Assembly: GCA_035578905.1 (NCBI GenBank)
Contig: JAQJVL010000004.1
Location: forward strand, 277,501 to 341,500
From: Stictocephala bisonia
Lineage: Eukaryota; Arthropoda; Insecta; Hemiptera; Membracidae
Reading direction: 5' to 3'
Length of the DNA: 64,000 nt
Program-made: the position numbers and the translations under genes
Shown here: piece by piece, positions 38,571-50,258 of the stretch
Position numbering within the stretch: position 1 is the stretch's first letter
Layout: each line of letters opens with the position of its first letter
The notes under the pieces: model-generated
The model's database searches: none
What the model saw: the letters and a program-made list of their open reading frames with translations, nothing else
What the model was told of the DNA's origin: nothing

Positions 38571-39211
38571 CATGTCAGATATGAAGCGGCACATGATATG
38601 TGGTTACTTAATATCACCTGCTATTAACTGGAGGCCGTTAATTTGAGCAACTTTTATAAATATGTTCTGAGGATGTATTTGCTATTCTATTTTATAAATA
38701 ATTCAATGTTAATAAACAGCTGACTCATTGTTAACATAAAGTGGATATAAAACAGCTGATTAATTATACGCACTGACTCACATTTTCTGTTAAACTGTTT
38801 TAGGTATGTATTGTTGTATCATGGAAATTACATTGCTTAAAAAAAAAAAAAACTGTCACAATTAGGTTAATAATTATTCGATTTTCGTAAACAAGATTTT
38901 TTTAAATTTATCTTTTAAATGTGCAATTTTAATTAACTTTTACCTTTTTTATAGCTATAACAGTTTTCGTGAAATTTGACATTATAGATTTAAAAATGAC
39001 GCCATTTTGAAATTAATTTAGTTACAGGAATGATAGTTTACTTTCTTGTTTTACCTATTTATAGTTATACATTTATACTAAATTTGAAGTTTTTATCTTA
39101 AATAGTTCTTGAGTTATAAAATAATTTATAAATAACACATACAGACAGACAGACAGTAATCTAGTCACCGTAGACCCATGTTTATATTGTGAAATTTGTT
39201 TGTACTACTAT

Positions 39212-40740
39212 TAGAGTATATACAGGGAACTACTCTAATAAGGAATTGTTATTTAATTTGTATATCAATTTATATGTAATTACATGTTTTTCCATACAGT
39301 CATTGATTAAATCTCAAGAGACATACTAATATAAATGTCCTGATTTGAGAATATAAAAAAAATATAAACAAATCAACGATGATTTTAACATGCAACAATA
39401 AAAACTAGAGTAGCTAAAGAAATTGATCGACTTTATGTTTGATTGGTGAAGTTTTACTTTAATATAACATAAATAATATTAGTGGTGCTATCTGTAATTT
39501 ACGTTTTTTAGCTATCCTATATTCTTTATCTAATACATCTATCACTTTTACTTAAACTTGCTAGAAAATTGTTAAATTCCTGTGTTTTTTAAATTTTTTT
39601 TATCTTTTTTCGTTGAGATAAACCACTTCAAAAATTGATAGTTATTTTACTATTTTAATAAAAAAATATAACAAATACATCATTAAAACAATCATAAACA
39701 ATATCGAATAAAGTAGAATATGTCCCAAAGAAAACCTAACCAATTACCTAACAGAAATAAGGCCGAGCTCAACTGTACGGTAAAAAGAAATAGAGATAAA
39801 TCATATTATTAATAATTTAGGTATAATTTTACTCATTTTTCCTAAAAGTACTAGAAAGTTAATATATTTCTCTTAGTTACAGAGGTTCCCTTATGACTTA
39901 TTATAATTGAATATCATAATCAAGAATCTAAATAACATCCCCTAATTGTGAATCTATTAGTTTATTCATTTTTAATTCATCGTTTCTGTTACAAGTTGTT
40001 CCTTGCTGTATAATCTTGTAAGAAGAGATGTACATTTCCTTAGTACTGACATTACGATATTGATGCATATATATTTTAGTCATGGCCTCTCTCTGTGGCA
40101 CGGAAGTGTCTTTGGTGGTCGATGAGCTTTAAAGTTTCTCTTACGTCTGATTAACGTGCTTACTCAGGTGATTAACTTACAGGCCTTTGTCCGTGGACCA
40201 TTTTTAGTCAAGCGTTATCTAAAGAACACTCCATCCCTTGACCCGTTTTATCATTGTTATCATGTTGAAACATTACCAAACTAATGGCAGAGAAGTAATT
40301 GATTGGATATGTATATTTGAAAAGATATAGACACTTTTGTAGACGTAACGACACTAGACTAATTAATTGTACGTAAAGTGCACGTATTTAAAGTCAACTA
40401 TATGCCCTTAATTCAGAAGAGGCTCCTGTTAAATATGTTTAAAAATACATACATTTAAAAATTTCGATTCAAAAGGAAGCCAAATTGAATTAATATTGGT
40501 TGAATTACAAATGAATATTAAATTCTTTATTAAAAATAATTGTAACACTAATTATTTTTCTAATGACACTATTAAATATCCACTATTCTATCTAAATCAT
40601 AACTAATTGACATAACTATCACTATGTTACACGCCTCGACAGTATTGAAGACTCGTTACTTAATCTCTATAACTATTCTATAGAAGATTTCAAATTAAAA
40701 ACAGAAGACTGCATTGTGTAATTTCTTATTTTAATGGCCT
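39212..40740 (+). repeat. Duplicated segment, block D', right copy, second part
   Basis: Continues the match to 26640-26944: TTGATTAAATCTCAAGAGAC … AATATAAATGTCCTGATTTG corresponds to about 26740-26785, and GAAGATTTCAAATTA (40684) to 26877. A tenfold 5' part (39430-40600) has no clear counterpart. It is AT-rich and without recognisable features. A hairpin TATTAGAGTA…TACTCTAATA sits at the start (about 39209-39240). Confidence 0.5.
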
Positions 40741-41356
40741 ATTTTAGAAGGTAATTACTTCTATAAGAACAAGGTTGTTATCATACCATGTAGCTCTAAT
40801 GTTATTCCGTATTTGACGAGCTATTTTAACAGTTCGATTCATTTAATTTTCAGGCTATACGAAACACCTATAACCCAAAGTAGCTCATCATAAAAATAGT
40901 TCTTTTAAAAATAGACTTGGAGTTTTAAGAACTTTAGGTCAATGATGAGCGCTTTTTCTACATACTACAATATAGTCCGTTTAAATTCCAGTATAATGTA
41001 TATTGTTGTATAATGATATCGTAATATTGAACACATCTTTCTTTGCCACTAAAAAAAATGTTTATCAGTAAGTTTAATTGTATAACTTGTTTACAATAAA
41101 TTTTAAACAATGCCATTTTTTATTCACATAATTTTTAAGTAATTTTAATTTCATGAAACAATTTATTGGTGTATTGAAAAGTGTTATCCAATATATTCAC
41201 TTTGTCAATAATGTATTTTATCGATAAATCGTCTATTTACTAATAATAAACTTTGAGGAAACAATATCAGTTAAATCCTTTGATTTAATGTTTAGTCCTG
41301 TTTTAATATTGTATACTTTTCATCCATGTATAAAGTACATACATTGTATGTACATT

Positions 41357-41415
41357 GTATGTGTATGAGTGCGCGGGTGGGTCAATACCACAGTGTGTGT
41401 ATAAGTTAGGTTAGT
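41357..41415 (+). repeat. G-rich minisatellite core, ~1.6 units
   Basis: GTGTATGAGTGCGCGGGTGG + GTCAATACCACAGTGT is exactly 36 bp long. It is followed by a partial second unit GTGTATAAGTTAGG. It matches the 36-bp unit of 8996-13371 and the 56750 array. The counterpart in block E shows nothing similar. Confidence 0.6.
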
Positions 41416-41954
41416 ACTTTATAATTGTACAAATTATAAAAGAATTACGTATATGGAAGTGAAAATGACAAACTGAAAATCTAGGCTATTGCCACAGAAA
41501 ACAACAACAAATATTTTTCTAAACCTAAATTTGATACAATAACAAACTTGTTAGTGATAATTTCAACAGTTAACATTTTTTATGTAGGATGTATGATTCA
41601 TTTTTTGTTTTTATTTAAATGTAAACTCGCTAATAAAATAGTTAAAAGAGAGAGTTTAGTAATAATTCTAAACTACTGTTAATATTCAATAATGGTAATG
41701 CAGATCCCTGGTTAGTTACTTGGGCATTCAGACCATTTCCTTAAACTACCGCCATCAGAAAGCGATTAGCGACTGTTTGGAATCAAAATCAAACAACTGA
41801 TTACAATAATCACCTCAGATTTACGTTTACAAAACCACTCTTAGTTATAATTTGATAGTTTTTGGTACTGTAAATAAACACTTTCCTCATAAAAAGTTTT
41901 AAATCTTTCATCAATATTCATTAGTAAGATACTGATCGTAGATATACGGGCTTA

Positions 41955-42245
41955 GAAATATGAGGGGTGAATGAGTGTGATGAGTGTAGGTTGTTACTTA
42001 CTAAGGAGACTTTTCCTCAGAAAGTATATCATAGCCCAATAACCTACAGCTTTTAAGTGGGACTCGAACCACATAGTACTGGTCACATACTGACTGCCAC
42101 CGAACATGGACACCCCATATATCTCTAGAAGTGTTCCCGTTAATGGCAATCATTGAGTGGAAGTCATGTCGGTATTAAGAGAACTGAGCATATAACCGAT
42201 CACATACTTAACAACACCTTGCCTCCAAGTAGCCTAAAACCGATG
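41955..42245 (-). repeat. tRNA-related SINE-like repeat, copy 5
   Basis: Minus-strand copy with ATGAGTGTGATGAGTGTAG, GGGACTCGAACCACATAG (complement of the B-box-like element) and GTCGGTATTAAGAGAACTGAG. It is orthologous in position to copy 2. Confidence 0.65.
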
Positions 42246-43060
42246 AATTTCAAAATTATTTACTATTAGAGAATGTTGTTACTTGAAACCTAACATCTTC
42301 TAATGATTTCTAGGAATCATTCAAGATCACAATCATTCAATTAACTGTATACACCATCAGTTAACTGTTCTGGTGTCTCATGAGCCCAAATATTCAGATC
42401 ACAGTACTCACTGCATTAGTACTATGTTTAAATTTTTTTTAAGATATATACATTTATAGACACATAACTTATGCGCTGGCATATATAAAAATCAAGTTTT
42501 TATCAAACAGAGTGTGTAGATTAGGTGCCAATGACAATGTAATTTTTGTTTAGCCTCAATAACGCCCCTCAATACAATTATAAGTAGTTGACATCATGAT
42601 CTAAACGCATTTTAAATGGGCAAAGTAAACAATTAGTAAACCATTTTAAAGTGAGTTTTTTCTACAAATTATAGTCAGCATCTTTGCCTCTGATTTATCT
42701 GGAACTGTGTCAGAAACCGTGTTGTTTGATGATTTTTATTTATTTTTTTTATGTAAAATAAGAGAAGGTACAAAAGAGAAGTTATTTAGGATTAATATTT
42801 ATGTCTGCTATGAAATGAAATAGTGAAATTTCTTTAAATTTACCACAATATTCAAGGTTTTTCGTGTGTGGATCCTTGTTTACACGTCGTAACACGTACT
42901 ACGTGTAATATAATGCACTTAAAATCATAGTAATCCTCTAGTAATATCCAGGACTATGCTATACCTCACAAAGTACAAGTCACATAGAGTCAATAGTATA
43001 GATGGGAGCTCACAAAAGTGACAATTTGGCTTCCAAAATCGCCGTTCGTTTAGCACCACC

Positions 43061-43441
43061 CAGGGGACACGTACAGGGGATACGCACAGGTACCACGTAC
43101 AGTGGACACGTACAGGTGACACGTACAGGGGGCACGTACAGAGGACACGTACAGGGACACGTACAGGGGAGGACACGTACAGGGGACACGCACAGGTGAC
43201 ACATACAGCGGACACGTACAGGTTACACGTACAGGGGACACGTACAGGGGACACACACTGGTGACACTTACAGGGACATGTACAGGTGACACGTACAGGG
43301 GACACGCACAGGTGACACGTACAGCAGATACATACAGGTGACACGTACAGGGGACATGTACAGGGGACATGTACAGGGGACATGTACAGGGGACATGTAC
43401 AGGGGACATGTACAGGGGACATTTACAGGGAACACGTACAG
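43061..43441. repeat. 13-bp minisatellite array, ~29 units
   Basis: The unit is GACACGTACAGGG (13 bp), with T/G and C/T variants (GACACGTACAGGT, GACATGTACAGGG) and occasional 12-bp units. The last part is homogeneous for the GACATGTACAGGG variant. Overlapping frames with a 13-residue repeat (VPCTCPLYMSPVH type) are artefacts of three 13-bp units making 39 bp. Confidence 0.95.
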
Positions 43442-43924
43442 CTTTTGTTGTGGCTGTGAGAAACATCATCCCTTACAACACGAAACCTGGATTTAGCTCT
43501 GTGACGAGAGATCAATATTTCAACACCAAGACACAAGCATATTAGATATTATTTTAATTGATTTTATCGGTCTGATTTTTAATTTTTAATTCCTTCTCCT
43601 TTTAATTTGGTACCTAGATTTTCAAATTAAAATTTTTAACAAATGTATAATCACTATGTTGTAAATAGATTGGAATACTCATAAAATAAATATTGACTAA
43701 TATATTCAGAAATAAATTTAAATCTATTTTTGTCGACAGAGCCCTTGTTATGTCTGTTGTTATTCATATACATGTACATGCAAGCAAGCACGCAGACACA
43801 TACTCGTACAAGTGCACACACGCACTATGAAGTTTAAAATATTATTCGCATAACAAAAAATAACTCCACTGTTAAAAATATGTAGATCTAATTCGTTGAA
43901 AAAACAAACGTTGAAATATACAGT

Positions 43925-43965
43925 ATTAAACTCAATACCACTGTGCGTGTATGGGTTGGTGGGTG
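43925..43965 (+). repeat. G-rich minisatellite core, single unit
   Basis: CAATACCACTGTGC followed by GTGTATGGGTTGGTGGGT is one unit of the G-rich minisatellite, standing alone. Confidence 0.55.
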
Positions 43966-44320
43966 TGCCTATACCGTTCAAGCATGGGTAGTGTTTGGCT
44001 TGGTGGAAAGTGTATTTATTTCTTAGATTTTTTTATTTTTTAACAATGTTTCATATAGGTAATTTTGAAATTGGTTTACGAAATCTTGAATTTTGGAATT
44101 CTTAGTAATTTCAAAGAAAATAATTTCAGGTTTAGGACAAAACTCATAGATCTTAAAATTTAGACAAGATACGACTGATAAATTTGTCGAGCATTATCGT
44201 ATTTTGATGGATATATATCAGTAAACGCAGCAAGTAGGAACACAACACAACTTCATTGAATTGTAGCCTTTCCGCGTTACATATAAAAACTATCCCGATG
44301 TTCACTCTAATACAGCCGTT

Positions 44321-44645
44321 GATTTCCCCCGGGCCTAAGGGAACTTAATTTCATCAGAATAATTAAGCTATATAATCCAGGTAAAAAAACCACAGAGCTA
44401 TCTATAAATATTTTATTCAACTATAAATAAAGAGCATTTGGAATTGTACGGGTTAGATTGAACTTACAAGAAAATGTATTATTATGTTGATGGTATTCTT
44501 ACTTCGGAAACTGTATATAGTATGGTTTTTTTTTTGTCAGCTAAAATTCAGTAAATTTTTTTAAGCTGGATTAAAACATATATTTGGATTAAGATTCAAA
44601 AGTCATGCAATATATAGTCTAATATAAAATAAAAGTGTACTTCTG
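44321..44645. other. Non-coding stretch, in part LINE 3' region
   Basis: Lies downstream, on the minus strand, of the LINE relic at 44646. It may include its 3' untranslated sequence. Nothing else is recognised. Confidence 0.4.
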
Positions 44646-44825
44646 TCACGAAGCTAAATCTAACCCATCAAGCCATTTATGACCTGCCTCACTTATTCTG
44701 TTTATACCAGCCAATCCCTCCCTGAAAGAACGCTGGGGACACTCTGTAATTATGTGATCCATTGTTTGGATAGACTTCCCGCAATAACATGACTGATCTA
44801 GTGTCAATCCCCATTTATCCTTCCA
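44646..44825 (-). pseudogene. Non-LTR retrotransposon ORF2, C-terminal fragment
   Basis: The open frame ends at 44646 and contains WGLTLDQSCYCGKSIQTMDH followed by IITECP, then KWLDGLDLAS and a stop. The C-x-CG…T-x-x-H…CP pattern is the zinc-knuckle-like end of Jockey/CR1-type ORF2 proteins, just after the reverse transcriptase/RNase H region. The relic is 5'-truncated. The codons from the ATG at 44873 to about 44825 do not look related and are probably flanking sequence. Confidence 0.75.
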
Positions 44826-44959
44826 GTTATACTTTTTTCGGAAAATTAAAATGAAAGATAAACAGAAAACCATAACTATTTAGGTAATTTCAAATAAAAT
44901 ATCAAAGAAAAACTAATTTATTCAATGTTAACCATTTATTAATTCGCTAAGATAGAGGT

Positions 44960-45370
44960 ATGGTAGACTGTAGATAGGGTAAACGAGCGTGCTGAGTGTA
45001 GTCATTGTTACCAAGTACGGTGGACTATTCCTTAGAAAGTCCAGGTTAGGTTAGGTTAGTCTAATGTCCAGGCTAAACTATGGTACCGTACAACTTTACG
45101 TGGAATCCGAACGATAAATTATTGGTCCGATTTTCAGCTGACTGACTATCCTGAAACTCAGTTCTTTTCCCGTCGAAACATCTAGACTCTGACTTCCTTC
45201 CACCGCGGGCAACCCAGACTTCTAGTTTTCAAGTCGATGCAAACACCGAGTGGACTCCTTGTTTGTATTAAGAGAACCGAGCATAGAATATATCGCCTAC
45301 AATATTCACAACAATTATCATACAAGGAGCTGGGTTACAGCGCTACGCCTCTAGTTTGTACAGTGCTATT
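44960..45370 (-). repeat. tRNA-related SINE-like repeat, copy 6, carrying TTAGG units
   Basis: Minus-strand copy with AGTCATTGTTACCAAG, GGACTATTCCTTAGAAAGTC, GTGGAATCCGAACGAT, AAGAGAACCGAGCATAGAAT, ATCGCCTACAATATTCACAA and GGTTACAGCGCTACGCCTC. It is nearly full length and includes the 5' part seen in copy 1. The A-box-like TAGTCAGCTGA lies near 45134-45145 in complement. Confidence 0.65.
45043..45059. repeat. Short interstitial TTAGG-type run
   Basis: AGGTTAGGTTAGGTTAG: three units of the arthropod telomere repeat inside the SINE copy at 44960-45370. Other copies lack it. It could be a repair insertion or chance expansion. Confidence 0.6.
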
Positions 45371-45913
45371 ACCTAACTATGCATACAATTTTACTCAAAA
45401 ACAACAAAATAATTTAACAAATAGCACAGTCTTTTTTCTATTTTTTTTTTTTTTTTAACTTTCTCCCACTTGAATCTTAAAATAATAACTCTACCTTGAA
45501 AATAAATAATTAAATGAATATAAACATGCAGTGAATAAAACATAAACAAGTTTTTTACTTAAACTATATTTGCAACCATACGTTATAGCTTTTGTAATTT
45601 TCATGTAATCTGACAAAGCATATCGATGGCCAACAATGAAAACCTCTTAATTTTTAAAACTCAAAATCTACTGTAGACACAAAACTGGTTGTCTTACTAG
45701 TGTAACAAAATAAAAAATGTATAATTTCATATTTCAATTTATTATTTTTTTACTAGATAATTTCTATTTTTTATTTTATCAGAAGTAGATGATATAATTT
45801 ATTATAAAATATATAATAAATTTAAAGTTGATCTTGGCTTGTTAAGTTTTCCAATAATTCACCAAACTGAGTTACGTAGTAGTCATTCCTAATTGTGATT
45901 TATAAGTGTTTAT

Positions 45914-45953
<40 letters not shown>

Positions 45954-48900
45954 GATGAGATCAACCCTACAATAACAAGTTTATATATGAAAACCTCGTA
46001 TATCTGACTTACAAGTTTTTCTCACTTGTGACCAACAGAATACATAGGCTTAAATATACGAGGTTCTCTGTACTGATTCAAAGGAAATTATTATTACCGT
46101 ATGATAACTGGTAAATATTTCAAAATTGACTTATTCAAAGAGTTAAGGCAATTGCCTCATAACTTCTGAGGATAGTAATAAGCTGGAAAACGTAAATTTA
46201 TCGTTAAATTCAATTAATAAACGCATAAAATTCTCATAATACACGAGGTATTCCAAGTGAACTTAGTTGGCAACAAGTGTATGAGGTTTGATTTTTTGAC
46301 GATGAGATCACCACATGTAAAAAACATTTTTTTCTCTCCATGCATCTGTAAGATCGAGGGTTTCCAATGGACTGCACAAAAATCACAGTTTTGAACATTT
46401 TTGAGATACTAGGTTTTCATTCTAGGCCGTCTATATCTGACGTACGTTCATTCATAAAACACCAGGAACAGAGGGGGAGAGGATGGGTGGTGGTAGTAGT
46501 TGGGAGGGGAACAAAGGAAGGGAAGATAGAGAGATTCAGTTATATCTGTCCCATAAACATTAAAACACTCGCCTCTCCACTGGGATTTTTGTCACCGTTA
46601 AAGTCAACTGACCATACCAAAAATGATATCACTTCACCACGATTTCTCTCAAAATGAATACTTTGTTACACTTTATAGTTATTCAATCTTTTTTTTTTTT
46701 TGCCATGAAATTACAAAAAAATAATAAGTGTCTCATAAAAACTGTTAAATTTAGGCTCAATAAGTATATCCTTCCTGTTAATTTATTGGCTTATATACAT
46801 TATTTTTAAGAAATTTTTTCTTAATTTATTAAAGTAAAGAACTCAGGCTTCGACAGTTTTAAAAATAAAAAAATGTACAGTAACATATTTTAGGTTTATT
46901 TGATAAGTTTTTTTATTATGATAGTAATATAAAATGTTCAAGATTGTTTTACTCTTTTTATCCCTTTTAATCAAATAAAATTAAAGAAACCAAGTAAAAC
47001 ATAGTAGATACCAAGTATTATCTAAACCAATATTGTGTAAAGCCACATAAAATGTCATATTTAAACTTCATTCTTATTACCAATGGTAATCGATTGTCAC
47101 AATGCAAATAATAGTCTAGTAAATGAGCCGTTTCTTCCATTCAAGCTGTTTATACATTCATAATCTATAATTAATAATTTTTTTTTAATATTGATAAAGC
47201 TGAGATTTTGAAAATTTGTCTTTTGAGTTATTTTTAATTAGCTTTTCCCACTTCTAAGTCTTTTTAAACGAACTTAAGCTTCTTCTAGAACATAAAATTT
47301 ATCAACACCAAAGGTTCAGTAAAGGCTGCTACAGAAGACGGTTCAGTATTTGCATCATTAACAACTGCTGTAGTTGTTATTTAAAAACGTATGATATAAT
47401 CCATCCGTCTGATAGCCTTAAAAAGTATAGTAGAGATTTTTAGGCATAAGTATTGCATTTTTCTTCGTCGTATGAACACATGTAATAAGTGTGATGAATG
47501 TTTATACATATAATTCAATTTATTTAGTTTTCAAAATAAAAAAATTAATTTTTTACAAGATCTTATGCCAGGAAAGGCATCATCAGGCAACACAAAACAA
47601 TACAAATAAAACTGTTTGTTGCCTGTTTTGCCACCGTTGATGGTGAAAGGTCTTGTATAAAACTAAGTTTGACTACACTCACTCATGTACACCAATTCTC
47701 AAACCGTATTTGTTTATGTCTTTACGACCAGCGTATGAAATACATACATAACCTTAAATTAACTTTCATTAACAGTATTATACTAAAAATATTTATGATA
47801 ATCGTATTACTTGTAGGTTGTATTATTTATTTCTCCCTTTCGTATGCGCTGTTTTAGGTATATTTAACTTTAAACATTGAGGTTTCAATTTCTCTTCCAG
47901 ACTACTAACAACCCTTATTTTGCTACACCTTAGTAAAAGTGAAACTGTAATGTATGTATTATTCTATATCAATATATAAATGTTTTATGTATTAAAATGT
48001 AGAATATTTTAGGTTGCGTTAAATTTATTTAACAATCAACATAGTACTTCACAATTGTTTAATTGTTTGATTTTTATCTTTAACTAATTGAAATCATACT
48101 AAATGAACCCTAACAAATCATTTTATTGTACATATTGATAAAATGTTCAAATAATTATAGGTTATTTTATCACGATAACAGAACCTTTACGATTATGTTT
48201 ATATTTAAAAGAATACTAATAAAATAAATAATATTATATCAATCATCTGTAATGAAAATATTCAATACTAGACTCACAAAACAGGAATTCCTAATTTGTA
48301 TGATAGATATAATAGATAACAATTATAGTGATATGATTAACAATTCTTGATAATATATAACAAAGAGAACAATTTAAAGCTATCTTTGAATTGTTGTCTA
48401 GCTTTTTTTTTTAAAGCTTACTTAGTTAAAAATGTCAATATAGTATATCAATAAGTAACATAATATCACATTTTAGATTAATGTGGTGGCTTCAAAAATA
48501 GTTTTGCATTGGTGTCTCTGACTTTCAGTAAATTTTCTTGAATGGTTCTAAAATGTGTTACGCAAGAATACAATTTCAATGTAAGCATTTCATATTACAA
48601 AAAATTCTTTTAAAGAGAAACTTACATGATAATTCCAAATATATAAATTATATTTTAACTAATGGGCTCTTTTAGTGACCTATTCCTAGACTTTCATATA
48701 AGTAAATAGATTTATAAAATAAATTTAAAATGAAGTTTAAACCTCCTTGGTGAACATTGTAATCTAGAAAACTCCTTACATGATTGTTGAAATATTGAAC
48801 TAAATATAAATGTAAAAGTAAAAGTACGATATTGTTGGGAGCAAATCTTAAGGTAGTAGGGAATGATCCTTTGAGGAAATAAAACAAAGAAGCATAATTC

Positions 48901-49148
48901 CCTGAGGGAAACAATACAAACTTGTATTGTCGTCCGATTCCTCAAGGATTTGTCTCCAGAACCTGAGCACTTTTGGCCGAAGTAGAAATGTATCAACACT
49001 TACGTTATATCAAATTGTCTTTTTTTTCCTTTGAGTAACAACATCGAAAATACTGGAATTAATTTATGTTGATTCTTAATATGTTTCATAAATTAGGAAA
49101 GCCATGCAATACAAAATGTTACGAAAAATGTTCACCATAAAAGGTATA
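45371..49148. other. AT-rich non-coding stretch
   Basis: Contains poly-T tracts (about 45440-45457, T39 at 45911-45949, 46687-46701). A hairpin pair AACCTCGTATA … TATACGAGGTT lies at 45993-46064. A GA-rich patch (46470-46530) sits within a 96-codon frame (46367-46657) that I do not regard as a gene. Nothing else is recognised. Confidence 0.5.
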
Positions 49149-50258
49149 TGGATGTTACTTTGGATGCCAACTCTGCTATAAGTGTTACTTTGAATGATAA
49201 CTCTAATATGGATGTTATTATGGATTCCAACTCTGCTATAAGTGTTACTTTGAATGATAACTCTAATATGGATGTTACATTGGATGCCAACTCTGCTATA
49301 AGTGTTACTTTGAATGATAACTCTAATATGGATGTTACTATGGATGCCAACTCTGCTATAAGTGTTACTTTGAATGATAACTCTAATATGGATGTTACTT
49401 TGGATGTCAACACTGCTGTAAGTGTTACTTTGAATGATAACTCTAATATGGATGTTACTTTGGATGCCAACTCTGCTATAAGTGTTACTTTGAATGATAA
49501 CTCTAATATGGATGTTACTTTGGATGCCATTTCTGCTATAAGTGTTACTTTGAATGATAACTCTAATATGGATGTTACTTTGGATGTCAACACTGCTATA
49601 AGTGTTACTTTGAATGATAACTCTAATATGGATGTTACTTTGGATGCCAACTCTGCTATAAGTGTACCTTGAATGATAACTCTAATATGGATGTTACTTT
49701 GGATGCCATTTCTGCTATAAGTGTTACTTTGAATGATAACTCTAATATGGATGTTACTTTGGATGTCAACACTGCTATAAGTGTTACTTTGAATGATAAC
49801 TCTAATATGGATGTTACTTTGGATGCCAACTCTGCTATAAGTGTACCTTGAATGATAAATCTAGTTTGGATGTTACTGTAGATAACAACTCTGCTATAAG
49901 TGTTTCTTTGAATGATAACTCTAATATGGATGTTACTTTGGATGCCAACTCTGCTATAAGTGTTACTTTGAATGATAACTCTAATATGGATGTTACTTTG
50001 GATGCCAACTCTGCTATAAGTGTTACTTTGAATGATAACTTTAATATGGATGTTACTTTGGATGCCAACTCTGCTATAAGTGTTTCTTTGAATGATAACT
50101 CTAATATGGATGTTACTTTGGATGCCAACTCTGCTATAAGTGTTTCTTTGAATGATAACTCTAATATGGATGTTACTTTGGATGCCAACTCTGCTATAAG
50201 TGTTTCTTTGAATGATAACTCTAATATGGATGTTACTTTGGATGCCAACTCTGCTATG
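49149..50258. repeat. 60-bp satellite array, ~18.5 units, made of two 30-bp halves
   Basis: The unit is ATGGATGTTACTTTGGATGC + CAACTCTGCT + ATAAGTGTTACTTTGAATGA + TAACTCTAAT (60 bp). The two halves align with each other base by base, so the present unit is an expanded dimer of an older 30-bp unit. A three-unit block (about 49501-49679) is repeated immediately (49680-49858), including the same one-base deletion (GTGTACCTTGAATG). Frames are open on both strands because 60 is a multiple of 3. The plus frame repeats MDVTLDANSAISVTLNDNSN. Confidence 0.96.

Larger units (their letters stand above)
35645..39210. mobile_element. 3.6-kb mariner-derived foldback insertion
   Basis: The left end is CAGGGTGTTCCGGAACTC after TA (35643-35644). 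A long inverted repeat follows. Left pieces 35700-35806 and 37775-38238 together match the complement of 38677-39202: TTTCACAATATAAACATGGG, AACTCAAGAACTATTTAA, CAAGAAAGTAAACTATC, AAACAGCTGACTCAT and their complements. The loop (38239-38676) holds a transposase relic. In the left arm, 35806-37775 is extra sequence (54-bp satellite plus more) absent from the right arm. The homology with block D stops and resumes at the borders, which marks the whole as an insertion. The right terminus is decayed, so its edge is approximate. Confidence 0.7.
40741..44320 (+). repeat. Duplicated segment, block E', right copy
   Basis: Partner of 28823-31830, with matches in the same order: CATGTAGCTCTAATGTTATTC, LINE-tail-like frame (SFKNRLGVLRTLGQ), core 41664-41863, SINE 41955-42245, CCCAGGGGACACGTACAG at 43059, AGATCAATATTTCAACACC, GCACGCAGACACATAC and GCGTTACATATAAAAACTAT (about 44274). 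It differs by the expanded 13-bp array and two pieces of the G-rich minisatellite core (41357, 43925). Confidence 0.75.

Noticed and set aside
42925..43469. Cys/Pro-rich frames of 139 and 165 codons
   Set aside because: Three 13-bp units make 39 bp, so the minisatellite reads as a 13-residue repeat in all minus frames.
46367..46657. 96-codon frame with a Val run
   Set aside because: Lies over a GA/GT-rich patch, with no recognised domain or exon signals.
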